Shown here: one piece after another, positions 9,433-18,872 of the stretch
How the letters are laid out: each line of letters starts with the position of its first letter
Position numbering within the stretch: the stretch's first letter is position 1
Origin: Micromonospora chaiyaphumensis
GTDB taxonomy: Bacteria; Actinomycetota; Actinomycetes; Mycobacteriales; Micromonosporaceae
Direction: 5' to 3'
Length of the DNA: 64,000 nucleotides
NCBI RefSeq assembly: GCF_900091435.1
Contig: NZ_FMCS01000004.1
Location: 310,001-374,000, forward strand
Notes under the pieces: generated by a model
Database searches by the model: none
The model's input: only the letters and a program-made list of their open reading frames with translations
What the model was told of the DNA's origin: nothing
Program-made: the position numbers and the translations under genes

Positions 9433-10626
9433 ATGACGGTGGCGATGCGTGCGGGACCGAGCCAGGACGAGATCCGTCGGCAGAACCTCGGCGCGTTGCT
9501 CCGCTACGTCCACGTGCGGGGGGCCACCACCCGGGCGGAGCTGACCACCGCGCTCGGCCTCAACCGCAGCACCATCGGCGCGCTGACCGCCGACCTGGCC
9601 GGCGCCGGTCTGGTCAGCGAGGGGACGCCGAAGGAGACCGGCCGGGCCGGACGACCGTCGCTGGTCGTCCGGCCCGAGTCGGCGCGGGTCTACGCGTACG
9701 CGTACAGCATCGAGGTGGACCGGCTGCGGGCCGCGCGGGTCGGGCTCGGCGGTGAGGTGCTCGACCGCCGGGAGCTGGAACGGCCGCGGAACCTGGTCGC
9801 CGGGGCGGCCGCCCCGCTGCTGGCCGACGCGGTGCGGGAGATGCACCGGTCCGTGCCGCCCGACTCGATCTGCGTCGGCGCCGGGGTGGCGGTCTGCGGG
9901 ATGGTCCGCCGCGAGGACGGGCTGGTGCGGCTCAGCCCCACCACCGGTTGGGTGGACGAGCCCATCGGCGCGGCGCTCGCCGCCGAGCTGGGCGTCGACG
10001 TGCCCATCACCGTGGGCAACGTGGCCGACGTGGCCGCCTTCGCCGAGCACGCCCGGGGCGTCGCGGCCGGCTGCGACAACGTCATCTACCTCTACGGGGA
10101 CGTCGGTGTCGGTGCCGGCATCATCGCCGGCGGGCGGCGGCTCACCGGGCACGGCGGCTACAGCGGCGAGGTCGGCCACATGGTGGTGGTCCGGGACGGG
10201 ATGCGCTGCGACTGCGGGCGGCGCGGCTGCTGGGAGACCGAGATCGGCGAGCACGGGCTGCTCCGCGCCGCCGGCCGCTCCGACGCGCGGGGCCGGGAGG
10301 CGCTGCTGGCCGTCTTCGACGCCGCCGACCGGGGCGACGCCCGGGCCCAGACCGCCGTGCGGCAGGCCGGCGACTGGCTCGGCTTCGGCGTGGCCAACCT
10401 GGTCAACATCTTCAACCCGGAGATGGTCATCTTCGGTGGCACCATGCGCGACCTCTACCTGGCCGCCGCCGCCCAGGTGCGCAGCCGGCTCAACTCCAAC
10501 GGGCTGCCCGCCTGCCTGGAGCACGTGCGGCTGCGTACCCCGAAACTCGGCGACGACGCGGCGCTCATCGGCGCCGCCGAGCTGGCCTTCGAGCGCCTCC
10601 TCGCCGACCCGCTCGACGTCGGGTGA
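9433..10626 (+). CDS. ROK-family transcriptional regulator
   Basis: A 397-residue regulator with an N-terminal winged helix-turn-helix (about residues 15-75, including TRAELTTALGLNRSTIGALT) joined to a ROK domain. The zinc-binding motif CDCGRRGCWE and the sugar-site region GHGGYSGEVGHM are present, but the N-terminal ATP-binding signature of true sugar kinases is not apparent. This supports a repressor role rather than a kinase. It closes the sugar importer operon and probably controls it, with the candidate operator at 6011-6037 as its site. The inducer is unknown; a pentose such as xylose is plausible. Confidence 0.92.
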   Translation: MTVAMRAGPSQDEIRRQNLGALLRYVHVRGATTRAELTTALGLNRSTIGALTADLAGAGLVSEGTPKETGRAGRPSLVVRPESARVYAYAYSIEVDRLRAARVGLGGEVLDRRELERPRNLVAGAAAPLLADAVREMHRSVPPDSICVGAGVAVCGMVRREDGLVRLSPTTGWVDEPIGAALAAELGVDVPITVGNVADVAAFAEHARGVAAGCDNVIYLYGDVGVGAGIIAGGRRLTGHGGYSGEVGHMVVVRDGMRCDCGRRGCWETEIGEHGLLRAAGRSDARGREALLAVFDAADRGDARAQTAVRQAGDWLGFGVANLVNIFNPEMVIFGGTMRDLYLAAAAQVRSRLNSNGLPACLEHVRLRTPKLGDDAALIGAAELAFERLLADPLDVG

Positions 10627-10681
10627 CCGGCCGCCGCGGGCGGTGAACTGAATCGGCTCGTGATCCGTACCAGTGGGCGGA

Positions 10682-10707
10682 CGGACGGCCGCGGGGGCGG
10701 CCGTCCG
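10682..10707 (+). terminator. Hairpin terminator of the sugar operon
   Basis: An 11-bp perfect stem (CGGACGGCCGC with GCGGCCGTCCG) around a GGGG loop, 56 bp after the ROK gene stop and before the next plus-strand gene. Confidence 0.55.
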
Positions 10708-10750
10708 CGCCATCCCGCGTACCGGTCCGGACCGAGGAGGCACCGCAACC

Positions 10751-11488
10751 ATGGCACCGCTGGAATCCGTACGCCGCCGGCTGGCGCACCGGGTGATCCT
10801 GCTGCTCGTCGCGCTCGCCGCGGGGATCGGCGTCCTTCCCGGCGCGGCACTGGCCGCCCCCAACCCCGTCGTGCAGCTCAACGCCGCCGACATGACGCTG
10901 CTCAACGGCGTACGGCTGGCCGGGCTCTGGGAGATGCCGGCCGGGCAGATGGCCGCCGAGAAGGGCCAGTCGAAGCGGGTACGGGAGATCGGCGCGGAGA
11001 TCGCGCGACAGCACGGCGTCCTGGACCAGCTCGTGGTCGAGGCCGCGAACAAGCTGGGCGCCACCCTGCCGACCACACCGACCACCCAGCAGCAGGGCTG
11101 GCTGACCGAGATGCAGAACGCCACCGGCGCCCAGTTCGACCAGATCTTCGTGACCCGGCTGCGGGTCGCGCACGGCAACATCTTCCCGGTGATCGGCGCG
11201 GTCCGGGCCAGCACCCGGGACCCGATCGTGCGCAAGCTCGCCGACCAGACGAACACCTTCGTCACCAACCACATGCTGATGCTGGAGAGCACCGGGCTGG
11301 TCCGCTGGCAGCAGCTCCCGCCTCCCGCCATGCCCCCGGCGCAGAGCGACTCGCTGATCGCGGCCGCCGGGGCCAACGTCGGCAGCAGCGGCGGGACCCA
11401 GGTCAGCACCACCCTCGTGTGGGCCGTCTTCCTGCTCGCCCTGGCCACCGGCGGGTACGCGACCTGGCGGCTGCTGCGCCGCACCTGA
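10751..11488 (+). CDS. Secreted, membrane-anchored DUF4142 protein
   Basis: A 245-residue protein with an N-terminal signal peptide (hydrophobic core about residues 14-33, cleavage near PGAALAAP). A four-helix DUF4142 domain follows, and a C-terminal transmembrane segment (about 220-240) ends in RLLRRT. DUF4142 proteins are helical-bundle envelope proteins of uncertain role; some relatives are linked to metal or stress responses. The ATG is preceded by GAGGAG. It lies between two hairpins and appears monocistronic. No specific function can be assigned. Confidence 0.8.
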   Translation: MAPLESVRRRLAHRVILLLVALAAGIGVLPGAALAAPNPVVQLNAADMTLLNGVRLAGLWEMPAGQMAAEKGQSKRVREIGAEIARQHGVLDQLVVEAANKLGATLPTTPTTQQQGWLTEMQNATGAQFDQIFVTRLRVAHGNIFPVIGAVRASTRDPIVRKLADQTNTFVTNHMLMLESTGLVRWQQLPPPAMPPAQSDSLIAAAGANVGSSGGTQVSTTLVWAVFLLALATGGYATWRLLRRT

Positions 11489-11504
11489 TGACGCTGTTGG
11501 CCAC

Positions 11505-11536
11505 GGGGCCCCCAACGGTGTTCCGGCGGGGGCCTC
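11505..11536. terminator. Bidirectional terminator between convergent genes
   Basis: Arms GGGGCCCCC (11505-11513) and GGGGGCCTC (11528-11536) pair with one wobble. The site lies between the convergent DUF4142 and ABC exporter genes, only 52 bp apart. Confidence 0.55.
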
Positions 11537-11540
11537 TCGG

Positions 11541-13304
11541 TCAGCCGTGCCAGGAGCGCCAGAGGGCCGCGTACGAGCCGTTGGCCGCGACCAGCTCGTC
11601 GTGCGGGCCCAGCTCGGTGATCCGGCCGTCCTCGACCACCGCCACCCGGTCCGCGTCGTGCGCGGAGAAGAGCCGGTGCGCGATGGCGATGACGGTCCGA
11701 CCCTGGAGCACGGCCGCCAGCGAGCGTTCCAGCGCCCGGGCCGCCCGCGGGTCGATCAGCGAGGTGGCCTCGTCCAGCACCAGGGTGTGCGGGTCGGCGA
11801 GCACCAGCCGGGCCAGCGCGAGCTGCTGCGCCTGGGCCGGCGAGAGCGGGTGCCCGCCGGCGCCGACGCGGGTGTCCAGCCCGTCCGGCAGCGCCTCCGC
11901 CCAGTCGAGCGCGTCGACCGCGGCGAGCGCCGCTCGCACCTCGGCGGGCCCGGCGGACGGGCGGACCATCGCCACGTTGTCGGCGAGGGTGCCGATGAAG
12001 ACGTGGTGCTCCTGGCTGACCAGCGCGACATGGGTGCGCAGCTCGGCCAGGGGCAGCCCGCTGAGCGGCCGGCCGTCCACGGACACCGTGCCGGCGCGCG
12101 GCGGGTGCACCCCGGCCAGCAGCCGGCCCAGGGTGGACTTCCCCGCACCGGACGGGCCGACCATGGCCAGCTTCTCCCCCGGCCGGGGCACCAGGGTCAC
12201 CCCGTGCAGCACGTCGTGTCCGGCGCGGTACGCGTACCGGACGTCGTGGGCCGCGAGCCGCCCGTCGTCGCCGACCGGCCGGTCGGGCGACGCGTCGGCG
12301 GCTCCGGCCGGCCGGTCGGCGGCCTCGGCCGGCTCGGCCACGCCGAGCAACCGGGCCAGCGAGGCGCCGCCGACCTGGAACTCGTCCAGCCAGGAGAGCA
12401 GCCGGTCGACCGGGTCCACCAGCTGCTGGGCGTAGAGGGTGGCCGCGGTGACCTGCCCGAGGCTGACCCAGCCCTCCAGGTAGAACCAGCCGCCGAGCAG
12501 CAGCGTGCCGGCCACCGGCAGCAGGTAGCCGATCTCGGCGATCGGGAAGAAGACCGTCCGCAGGTTCAGGGTGTAGTACTCGGCCGCGTACGACCGGCGG
12601 ATGTCGGCGTCGGTACGGGCCCGGCGGCGGGCCTGCTGGCGCAGCGCCTCCGTGGTCCGGGCTCCCTCGACGGTCTCGCTGATCCCGTCGGTGATGTCGG
12701 AGTACGCGGCGTTCTCCCGCAGGTAGCCGGCCGGCGCCCGGCGCAGGTACCAGCGGGTGCCGGCGACCAGCATGGGCACCGCGAGCAGGCAGGGCAGGAC
12801 CAGCAGCGGCCCGGTCAGCACCACGGCGCCGAGGATCAGCAGCACCGTGACCGCCGCGATCAGCGTCTCCGGGGCGGCGAACCGGACCGTGCGGGACAGC
12901 GCCGCGACGTCCCGGGACGTGCGGGTGAGCAGGTCACCGGTGCCGGCCCGCTCCACCGTGGACAGCGGCAGGGCCAGCACCCGGTCGACGAACTCCTCGC
13001 GCAGCTCGGCGAGGACCCGCTCGCCGAGCCGGGCCGAGGCCAGGTGGGCGAAGCGGACCAGCACCGACTGGGCGACCACGAAACCCGCGATGGCCAGGGC
13101 GATCCGGTCGACCGTCACGGCGCCGACCCCGCGCGAGATCCCCTCGACGAGGTCGCCGAGGAGCCGGGGCGCGACCAGGCCGGCGGCCGCGGCGAGCGCG
13201 TGCAGGCCGAGCGCCGCGGCCAGGCCGCGCGGGTGCCGGCGGAACAGCTCCCGCGCGTACCGGCGGACCTGCCGCGCGTCGGCGACGGGCAGGGCGTTGC
13301 TCAC
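11541..13304 (-). CDS. ABC exporter subunit with intact Walker motifs but degenerate signature
   Basis: A 587-residue half-transporter of the exporter class. The six-helix membrane domain covers about residues 25-320 and the nucleotide-binding domain about 345-585. Walker A GPSGAGKST (383-391), Walker B LVLDE with catalytic Glu512, and switch His543 (IAHRL) are intact. The signature loop, normally LSGGQ, reads LSPAQ (487-491). The upstream partner has the reciprocal defect, so the two almost certainly form a heterodimer with one working ATP site. The start overlaps the partner gene by 4 bp (ATGA). The cargo is unknown; drugs, peptides or lipids are possible. Confidence 0.92.
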   Translation of the reverse strand: MSNALPVADARQVRRYARELFRRHPRGLAAALGLHALAAAAGLVAPRLLGDLVEGISRGVGAVTVDRIALAIAGFVVAQSVLVRFAHLASARLGERVLAELREEFVDRVLALPLSTVERAGTGDLLTRTSRDVAALSRTVRFAAPETLIAAVTVLLILGAVVLTGPLLVLPCLLAVPMLVAGTRWYLRRAPAGYLRENAAYSDITDGISETVEGARTTEALRQQARRRARTDADIRRSYAAEYYTLNLRTVFFPIAEIGYLLPVAGTLLLGGWFYLEGWVSLGQVTAATLYAQQLVDPVDRLLSWLDEFQVGGASLARLLGVAEPAEAADRPAGAADASPDRPVGDDGRLAAHDVRYAYRAGHDVLHGVTLVPRPGEKLAMVGPSGAGKSTLGRLLAGVHPPRAGTVSVDGRPLSGLPLAELRTHVALVSQEHHVFIGTLADNVAMVRPSAGPAEVRAALAAVDALDWAEALPDGLDTRVGAGGHPLSPAQAQQLALARLVLADPHTLVLDEATSLIDPRAARALERSLAAVLQGRTVIAIAHRLFSAHDADRVAVVEDGRITELGPHDELVAANGSYAALWRSWHG

Positions 13305-15013
13305 CGGTCCTCCTCCCGGCTCACCGCGGCCCGGTACCGGGGCTCGGCAACCAGCAACTCGTCGTGGCGGCCCTCGGCGACCACCTTGCCGTCCTCCACG
13401 AAGACCACGTGCTCGGCGCGACCGAGCACCAGCGGGCTGGTGGTGCAGACCAGCGTCGTCCGGCCGCGCCGCGCGGCGGCCAGCCGGTCGGCGACGCGCG
13501 CCTCGGTGTGCGCGTCCACCGCGCTGGTCGGCTCGACCAGGATCAACGTCTCCGGGTCGGCGACCAGCGCCCGCGCCAGCCGCAGCCGCTGCCGCTGCCC
13601 GCCGGAGAACTCCCGGCCGCGCTCGGCCACCGGGCCGTCCAGGCCGCCGGGCAGCGCCTCGACGATGTCCGTGGCGCTCGCCGCGACCAGCGCCGCCTCC
13701 ACCGCCCGGCGATCGCCCCGGTCGTGCGGGTCGAGCTCCGTGCGGAGCGCGCCGCTGAACAGCTGCGCGTCGTTGTCGGCCACCAGGATCCGCTCGCGCA
13801 CCGTTGCCAGCGCCACGTCCCGCAGCGGTACGCCGTGCAGCGTCACGTCCCCGTCGGCGTACCGGCCGAGGCGGTCGGCGATCTCGGCGGCGTCCTCGGG
13901 TGCGGTGGCGGCCAGCGCGGTGAGCCGGCCCGGCCGCAGCACCAGCCCCGAGCGCACGTCCACCAGCTCGCCCGGCCCCTCGGGCACCGCCACCGGGCGG
14001 GCCGGGTCGGTGAACTCCGGGGCCAGGCGGAGCAGCCGCACCACCCGGCGGGCTGCGACGTGCCCCCGGGTCAGCTTGTCGGCCGCCTCGGTGAGGTTGC
14101 GCAGCGGGCTGACCAGGAACGCCGTGTAGCCGTAGAAGGAGACGAGTTGACCCGCGCTGATCTCGCCGCGCAGCGCGAACCGGGCCCCGAGCCAGGTCAC
14201 CAGCACCACGAAGACGCCGGGCAGCAGGATCTGCGCGGCCTGGATGAGCGACTCCACCCGGGCCACCCGCAGGCCGTCCGCCCGCAGCGCCTGGGACTGC
14301 TCCCGGTAGCGGGCGCCCAGCACCGGCTCACCGCCCACCCCGCGCAGCACCCGCAGCCCCGAGACGATGTCGCCGGCCCGGGCGGTCAGCTCACCGGTCG
14401 ACTCCCGGTACGCCGCCTGCTGCCGGTGCAGTGGCCGGATCAGCAGCGCCACCAGCGCCATGAGCAGCGGCACCCCGAGCACCACGACGAGGCCGAGCGG
14501 CACGGACGCGGTGAGCAGGATCACCGACACGGTGGCGATGGCGACCAGCGATCCGGTGCCCCGGGCGGTGATGTCGACGGCGCTGCCGATGTGCTCGATG
14601 TCGGCCGTACCGATGCTCACCACCTCGCCCGCGGCGACCCGGCGGGGCAGCGCGGCGCCGAGCCGGTTGGTGGCGTCCACGGTGACCTGCACCGTGCGGT
14701 ACGCGGCGCCCAGCCAGTTGTGCGCCGCGCAGCGGTGCCGCAGGATCCCCGTCACCGCCTGGACGACGCCCAGCCCGAGCAGGACGAGGCCCCAGCGGAC
14801 CAGGGCGTCCGGGTCGCGGTGGGCCAGGCCGGCGTCGACGGCCCGGCCGATGGCGGCCGGCATCAGCGCCTGCGCCACCATCCAGGTGACGCCGAGGGCG
14901 ATGGCGCCGCCGAAGAGCAGCGGGTGTCGACCGGCGAGCCAGACCAGGTAACGGGTGGCGGACCGGGCGTCGGGGGTGCCGGGATCGCCGGCGGGTGAGA
15001 AACGCATGACCAC
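13301..15013 (-). CDS. ABC exporter subunit with degenerate Walker A, Walker B and H-loop
   Basis: A 570-residue half-transporter, partner of the downstream subunit. The membrane domain covers about residues 30-330. In the nucleotide-binding domain the Walker A lysine loop is absent (about 364-378 reads LTALAATAPEDAAEI). Walker B has lost its aspartate (LILVEP, 490-495) and the switch histidine position reads CTTS. In contrast the signature FSGGQRQR (469-476) is canonical. This subunit therefore supplies the signature to the partner's ATP site but cannot bind ATP normally itself. The start could be this GTG or the ATG two codons in (15007). Confidence 0.9.
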   Translation of the reverse strand: MVMRFSPAGDPGTPDARSATRYLVWLAGRHPLLFGGAIALGVTWMVAQALMPAAIGRAVDAGLAHRDPDALVRWGLVLLGLGVVQAVTGILRHRCAAHNWLGAAYRTVQVTVDATNRLGAALPRRVAAGEVVSIGTADIEHIGSAVDITARGTGSLVAIATVSVILLTASVPLGLVVVLGVPLLMALVALLIRPLHRQQAAYRESTGELTARAGDIVSGLRVLRGVGGEPVLGARYREQSQALRADGLRVARVESLIQAAQILLPGVFVVLVTWLGARFALRGEISAGQLVSFYGYTAFLVSPLRNLTEAADKLTRGHVAARRVVRLLRLAPEFTDPARPVAVPEGPGELVDVRSGLVLRPGRLTALAATAPEDAAEIADRLGRYADGDVTLHGVPLRDVALATVRERILVADNDAQLFSGALRTELDPHDRGDRRAVEAALVAASATDIVEALPGGLDGPVAERGREFSGGQRQRLRLARALVADPETLILVEPTSAVDAHTEARVADRLAAARRGRTTLVCTTSPLVLGRAEHVVFVEDGKVVAEGRHDELLVAEPRYRAAVSREEDR

Positions 15014-15079
15014 CCGACGCTAGGTGCCGGGCCGGGGCGGACGCCAACCAGTTTCCCGCCGGTCAGGGGGGCCGCCGGG

Positions 15080-15334
15080 TCAGCGGTCGACCTGGGTGAA
15101 GTCCCAGCTGTGCGGCGGCCGGGCGACCAGCCGCATGGGCGGCTCGGGCAGTTCCCGGGGGTTGCTCCGCCACTTCGAGATCACCACCACCCGGTGGTCG
15201 GTGGAGGAGAACACCTCGCTGGACAGGTGCAGCGGCTCGTGCTCGAACTCGGGCAGCGCGGTCTCGCACACCCAGGTGATCAGGTCGGCGAAGCCGTACG
15301 GCTCGGCCTTCGCCTCCCACATCCGGACGATCAC
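15080..15334 (-). CDS. Small conserved-looking hypothetical protein
   Basis: An 84-residue protein, rich in Trp and Pro near its end. The pattern (EVFSSTDHRVVVISKW at about 40-55) resembles a small dimeric alpha/beta-barrel (antibiotic biosynthesis monooxygenase-like) fold, but this is a weak impression. It begins with GTG 18 bp after the tsaD stop on the same strand and so is probably the last gene of the tsaB-rimI-tsaD operon. I do not recognise a specific family. Confidence 0.6.
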   Translation of the reverse strand: MIVRMWEAKAEPYGFADLITWVCETALPEFEHEPLHLSSEVFSSTDHRVVVISKWRSNPRELPEPPMRLVARPPHSWDFTQVDR

Positions 15335-15352
15335 GTCGGTCCCCTCCCCGCC

Positions 15353-16399
15353 TCAGACGCTGACCACGGTCAGCGGCATGGCGGAGTCGGCGGGCAGGTC
15401 CAGCCGGCTCGGGGCGACGCCCGCGGCGACCAGGTGCGAGCCGAGCGCGGCCACCATGGCGCCGTTGTCGGTGCAGAGCTTCGGCCGGGGTGTACGCACC
15501 CGGACGCCGTGCTTCGCCGCCCGGTGCTCGGCCATCGCCCGCAGCCGCGAGTTGGCCGCCACCCCGCCGCCGATCACGAGCGTGTCGATGCCGCTGGTGC
15601 GGCAGGCGTCCAGCGCCTTGCCGACCAGCACGTCGCAGACCGCCTCCTGGAAGGACGCGGCCACGTCGGCCACCGGCACCGGCTCGCCCGCCCGCTGCCG
15701 CGCCTCCACCCAGCGGGCCACCGCGGTCTTGAGGCCCGAGAAGGAGAAGTCGAAGCGGTGCCCGGCCAGGTCCTTGGGCGCGGTCAGCCCGCGCGGGAAG
15801 GCGATCGCCGCCGGGTCGCCGGCCCGCGCCTCCCGGTCGATGAACGGGCCGCCCGGGAAGGGCAGCCCGAGCAGCCGGGCCACCTTGTCGAACGCCTCGC
15901 CGGCCGCGTCGTCGATGGTCGCGCCGAGCGGGGTGACCTCCCGGGCCAGGTCGTCGACGCGCAGCAGCGAGGAGTGCCCGCCGGACACCAGCAGGGCGAT
16001 CGCCGGCTCGGGCAGCGGGCCGTGTTCCAGAGTGTCCACGGCCACGTGCGCGGCGAGGTGGTTCACCCCGTACACCGGCTTCTCGGCGGCCACCGCGTAC
16101 CCCTTGGCGGCGGCGACCCCGACGAGCAGCGCGCCGGCCAGGCCCGGCCCGGAGGTGACGGCGATCGCGTCGATGTCGGCGATGGTCACCCCGGCCTCGC
16201 GCAGCGCCCGGTCCATGGTCGGCACGATGGCCTCCAGGTGGGCACGGCTGGCCACCTCGGGCACCACGCCGCCGAACCGGGCGTGCTCCTCGACGCTGGA
16301 GGCCAGCGCGTCGGCGAGCAGGGTGTGCCCGCGGACGATGCCCACGCCGGTCTCGTCGCAGGAGGTCTCGATGCCGAGGATCAGGGGTTCGTCAGCCAT
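15353..16399 (-). CDS. tsaD: tRNA N6-adenosine threonylcarbamoyltransferase TsaD
   Basis: A 348-residue TsaD (Kae1/Gcp family) that transfers the threonylcarbamoyl group to A37 of ANN-decoding tRNAs, with TsaB and TsaE. It starts [14 protein letters not shown] and carries the metal-binding HLAAH motif (NHLAAHVAV), [12 protein letters not shown] and the closing [11 protein letters not shown] segment, all typical of active TsaD. The ATG at 16399 is chosen because the upstream open frame is not TsaD-like. It lies 5 bp after rimI, and tsaB and tsaE are in the same region, so the whole t6A set except TsaC is here. Confidence 0.96.
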   Translation of the reverse strand: MADEPLILGIETSCDETGVGIVRGHTLLADALASSVEEHARFGGVVPEVASRAHLEAIVPTMDRALREAGVTIADIDAIAVTSGPGLAGALLVGVAAAKGYAVAAEKPVYGVNHLAAHVAVDTLEHGPLPEPAIALLVSGGHSSLLRVDDLAREVTPLGATIDDAAGEAFDKVARLLGLPFPGGPFIDREARAGDPAAIAFPRGLTAPKDLAGHRFDFSFSGLKTAVARWVEARQRAGEPVPVADVAASFQEAVCDVLVGKALDACRTSGIDTLVIGGGVAANSRLRAMAEHRAAKHGVRVRTPRPKLCTDNGAMVAALGSHLVAAGVAPSRLDLPADSAMPLTVVSV

Positions 16400-16404
16400 G
16401 CGCG

Positions 16405-16857
16405 TCAGTCCTCGTTGCGCTGCATGACCAGCGCGTCGGTGTTGCTCGGTTGGTAGTAGCCGCGGCGCACGCCGATCGGCTCGAAGCCGTACATCGCGTA
16501 GAGCCGCTGGGCGGGAGCGTTGTCGGCGGCGACCTCCAGCAGCGTGCTGCGCACCCCACGCCGGGCCGCCTCGGCGAGCAGCGCCTCCAGCAGCAGCCGG
16601 CCGATCCCACGGCGCTGCGCGTCCCGGCGGACCGCGATGTTCTGCACCCACGCCTCGTCGGGCGGCGCCACCATGAGCCCCGCGTAGCCGAGCACCGTGC
16701 CCTCGTCGTCGGTGGCGACCAGGTAGTGGTGGCCGTTGGCAAGCTCGTTCCAGAACATCGCCGGGGACCACCGCTCGGCGCCGAACAGGTCCGCCTCCAG
16801 GGGCAGCACCTCGTCGACGTGCCACCAGCGGAACCGGCCCAGTCGGACCTGGCTCAT
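16405..16857 (-). CDS. rimI: Ribosomal-protein-alanine N-acetyltransferase RimI
   Basis: A 150-residue GNAT acetyltransferase. It has the acetyl-CoA motif [19 protein letters not shown] (Q/RxxGxG/A pattern) and the C-terminal NxxAxxLYxxxGF element ([18 protein letters not shown]). Members of the RimI branch acetylate the N-terminus of ribosomal protein S18 and sometimes act broadly. Its position between tsaB and tsaD is the classic arrangement. The start ATG at 16857 overlaps the tsaB stop (ATGA). Confidence 0.92.
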   Translation of the reverse strand: MSQVRLGRFRWWHVDEVLPLEADLFGAERWSPAMFWNELANGHHYLVATDDEGTVLGYAGLMVAPPDEAWVQNIAVRRDAQRRGIGRLLLEALLAEAARRGVRSTLLEVAADNAPAQRLYAMYGFEPIGVRRGYYQPSNTDALVMQRNED

Positions 16858-17531
16858 TGCAGGACCGGCTTGTGCCCGGTGGCCGCCACCGCGTCCGGGC
16901 GGCGCAGGTAGAGCGGGGTGAGCGGCTCGCCGGGGGCGCCCGCGCGGATCCGCTCGGCGGCCAGGCGGGCCAGCGCCAGGGCGTCCGGGTAGCGCGGCTC
17001 CTCCCGGACCGGCAGGCCGAGGACGTCGGCGTACCGGTGCGCGCCGTCGCCGACCGCGACCGTGACGGCCAGGTCCCGGGCCCGCTCGGCGGCGACCGCG
17101 GGGGCGTCCACGTTCGGACCGGCGATGCGCTGGCCGGCGCCGTCGTAGACGGCCCAGTAGACCTCCCGGCGGCGGGCGTCGCTGGCGGCCAGGACCGGCT
17201 CGCCGGCGGCCGCCGGGTGGCCGATCCCGTCCAGCGAGCAGACCCCGTACGTCGGGATGCCGAGCACCTGGCCCATGGTGGCTGCGGTGACCAGGCCGAC
17301 CCGCAGCCCGGTGAACGGCCCCGGGCCGAGCCCGGCGACGATCGCCGCCAGGTCGGCCGGGCGGGCGTCGACGTCGGCCAGCACCGCGTCGACCTGCGGG
17401 GCGAGCAGCTCGCCGTGCGCCCGGGCGTCGACCGTGCACCGCTGCGCGCGGGCCGCGACGCCGTCCGCCGAGACCTCGACCAGCGCCGCGGTCACCGCGG
17501 GCGTCGAGGAGTCCACCACGAGTACGAGCAC
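16854..17531 (-). CDS. tsaB: tRNA threonylcarbamoyladenosine biosynthesis protein TsaB
   Basis: A 225-residue TsaB, the ASKHA-fold partner that forms a heterodimer with TsaD. It begins [17 protein letters not shown] and has the signature [17 protein letters not shown] (about residues 68-84). It lacks the metal-binding histidines of TsaD, as expected. The stop codon overlaps the rimI start by 4 bp. A hairpin at 17565-17591 separates it from ung upstream, so the tsaB operon may have its own promoter. Confidence 0.95.
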   Translation of the reverse strand: MLVLVVDSSTPAVTAALVEVSADGVAARAQRCTVDARAHGELLAPQVDAVLADVDARPADLAAIVAGLGPGPFTGLRVGLVTAATMGQVLGIPTYGVCSLDGIGHPAAAGEPVLAASDARRREVYWAVYDGAGQRIAGPNVDAPAVAAERARDLAVTVAVGDGAHRYADVLGLPVREEPRYPDALALARLAAERIRAGAPGEPLTPLYLRRPDAVAATGHKPVLQ

Positions 17532-17564
17532 GGTATGCCAGCCTAGTCGCCGCCCCGGTTACCG

Positions 17565-17591
17565 GCGGTGACGCCCCTCCCCCGTCACCGC
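17565..17591 (-). terminator. Hairpin between ung and tsaB
   Basis: Nine-base arms GCGGTGACG (17565-17573) and CGTCACCGC (17583-17591) pair perfectly. The hairpin lies 38 bp past the ung stop on the same strand. Confidence 0.5.
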
Positions 17592-17628
17592 TGGCGTCGG
17601 AGGGCGGACCGGTGGCGCCGGCTCGACG

Positions 17629-18330
17629 TCAACCGGCGGTGCGATCCCAGTCGATCGTGGGCAGGCCGGCGTCGGCGAGCGCCTTGTTGGCCGCGCTGAA
17701 CGGGCGGCTGCCCAGGAACCCGCGCGGGTTCATGGGGCTCGGGTGGCCGGCCTCCAGCACCACGTGGTTGGGGTTGGTGACCAGGGCGGCCTTCTTGCGG
17801 GCGTAGCCGCCCCAGAGCAGGAAGACCACCCGCTGGTCGAGCGCGTCGAGGGCCCGGATCGTGGCGTCGGTGAACTCCTCCCAGCCCTTGTTGGCGTGCG
17901 AGCCCGGCGTGGCCTGCCGGACGGTCAGCACCGCGTTGAGCAACAGCACGCCCTGCGCCGCCCAGCCGCTCAGGTTGCCGCCGGCCGGCTTCGGCACGCC
18001 CAGGTCCTCGCCCAGCTCCTTGAAGACGTTGCGCAGCGACGGCGGCACCGCCACCCCGTCGCGCACGCTGAAGCTCAGCCCGTGCGCCTGCCCCGCCCGG
18101 TGGTAGGGGTCCTGCCCCAGGATCAGCACCCGGGTCTCCGTCGGCCCGCACAGGCGGTAGGCCGAGAACAGGTCCTCGACCGGCGGGAAGACCATGCCGG
18201 TGGCGTATTCCCCGGCGACGAACTCGGCCAGCGCCGCGGTGCGGGCCGGGTCGAGGTGCGGGGTGAGCGCCGCCCGCCAGGCATCCGGCAGGAGCGCCAG
18301 CAGGTCGAGGGTGGGAGCGTCGTGGGGCAT
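17629..18330 (-). CDS. ung: Uracil-DNA glycosylase, family 1
   Basis: A 233-residue UNG that excises uracil from DNA as the first step of base-excision repair. The water-activating motif GQDPYHRAGQAHGLSFSV and the C-terminal HPSPMNPRGFLG loop that inserts into DNA are both present, and the length is normal. The ATG at 18330 gives the standard N-terminus; the frame is open upstream but without family similarity. It is placed between tsaE and tsaB. Confidence 0.96.
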   Translation of the reverse strand: MPHDAPTLDLLALLPDAWRAALTPHLDPARTAALAEFVAGEYATGMVFPPVEDLFSAYRLCGPTETRVLILGQDPYHRAGQAHGLSFSVRDGVAVPPSLRNVFKELGEDLGVPKPAGGNLSGWAAQGVLLLNAVLTVRQATPGSHANKGWEEFTDATIRALDALDQRVVFLLWGGYARKKAALVTNPNHVVLEAGHPSPMNPRGFLGSRPFSAANKALADAGLPTIDWDRTAG

Positions 18331-18392
18331 CGGCAACCTTTCACCGCGTCTGGTCGGTCCCCGGCACTCTAGGCAGCGGGTACGACACGGGG

Positions 18393-18872
18393 TCAGTCCA
18401 GGGTGGTGAGCCGCTCCGCCCAGTCGCCGCCGACCGGCTCCAGGGTGACCACCCGGGTGTCGTCGTCCCGCCGGTCGATACGCACCCGCAGGTGGGCGTC
18501 GACCAGTTGCTCGACCATCCCCTCGCCCCACTCGACCACGGTGACCGCCTCGTCCACCGAGGCGTCCAGGTCCAGGTCGTCGATCTCGGCGCGCGGGTCG
18601 GCCGACTCCCCCAGCCGGTACGCGTCGGCGTGCACCAGGGTCACCCGGCCGCCCCGGGCCGGATCCGGCCGGTGCACCCGGGCGATCACGAAGGTCGGCG
18701 AGGTGATGTCGCCCCGCACCCCGAGGCCGGCGCCGATGCCCTGGGTCAGCGCCGTCTTGCCGGCGCCCAGCGGGCCGCTGAGCAGCAGCAGATCACCGGC
18801 GCGCAGCACCCCGGCCAGCCGGCGGCCCAACCCGTGTGTGTCGTCGATCGTCTTGAGCTCCAGCACCTTCAC
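18393..18872 (-). CDS. tsaE: tRNA threonylcarbamoyladenosine biosynthesis ATPase TsaE
   Basis: A 159-residue P-loop ATPase with Walker A GPLGAGKT (33-40) and the following DITSPTFVIARVH element. It drives turnover of the TsaB-TsaD complex. It begins with GTG at 18870-18872. That start codon overlaps the edge of a 59-bp tandem repeat, whose last bases supply a GAGGTG ribosome-binding-like sequence 5 bp before the start. Without the repeat, the upstream hydrolase stop and this start would overlap as GTGA. Confidence 0.95.
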   Translation of the reverse strand: MKVLELKTIDDTHGLGRRLAGVLRAGDLLLLSGPLGAGKTALTQGIGAGLGVRGDITSPTFVIARVHRPDPARGGRVTLVHADAYRLGESADPRAEIDDLDLDASVDEAVTVVEWGEGMVEQLVDAHLRVRIDRRDDDTRVVTLEPVGGDWAERLTTLD

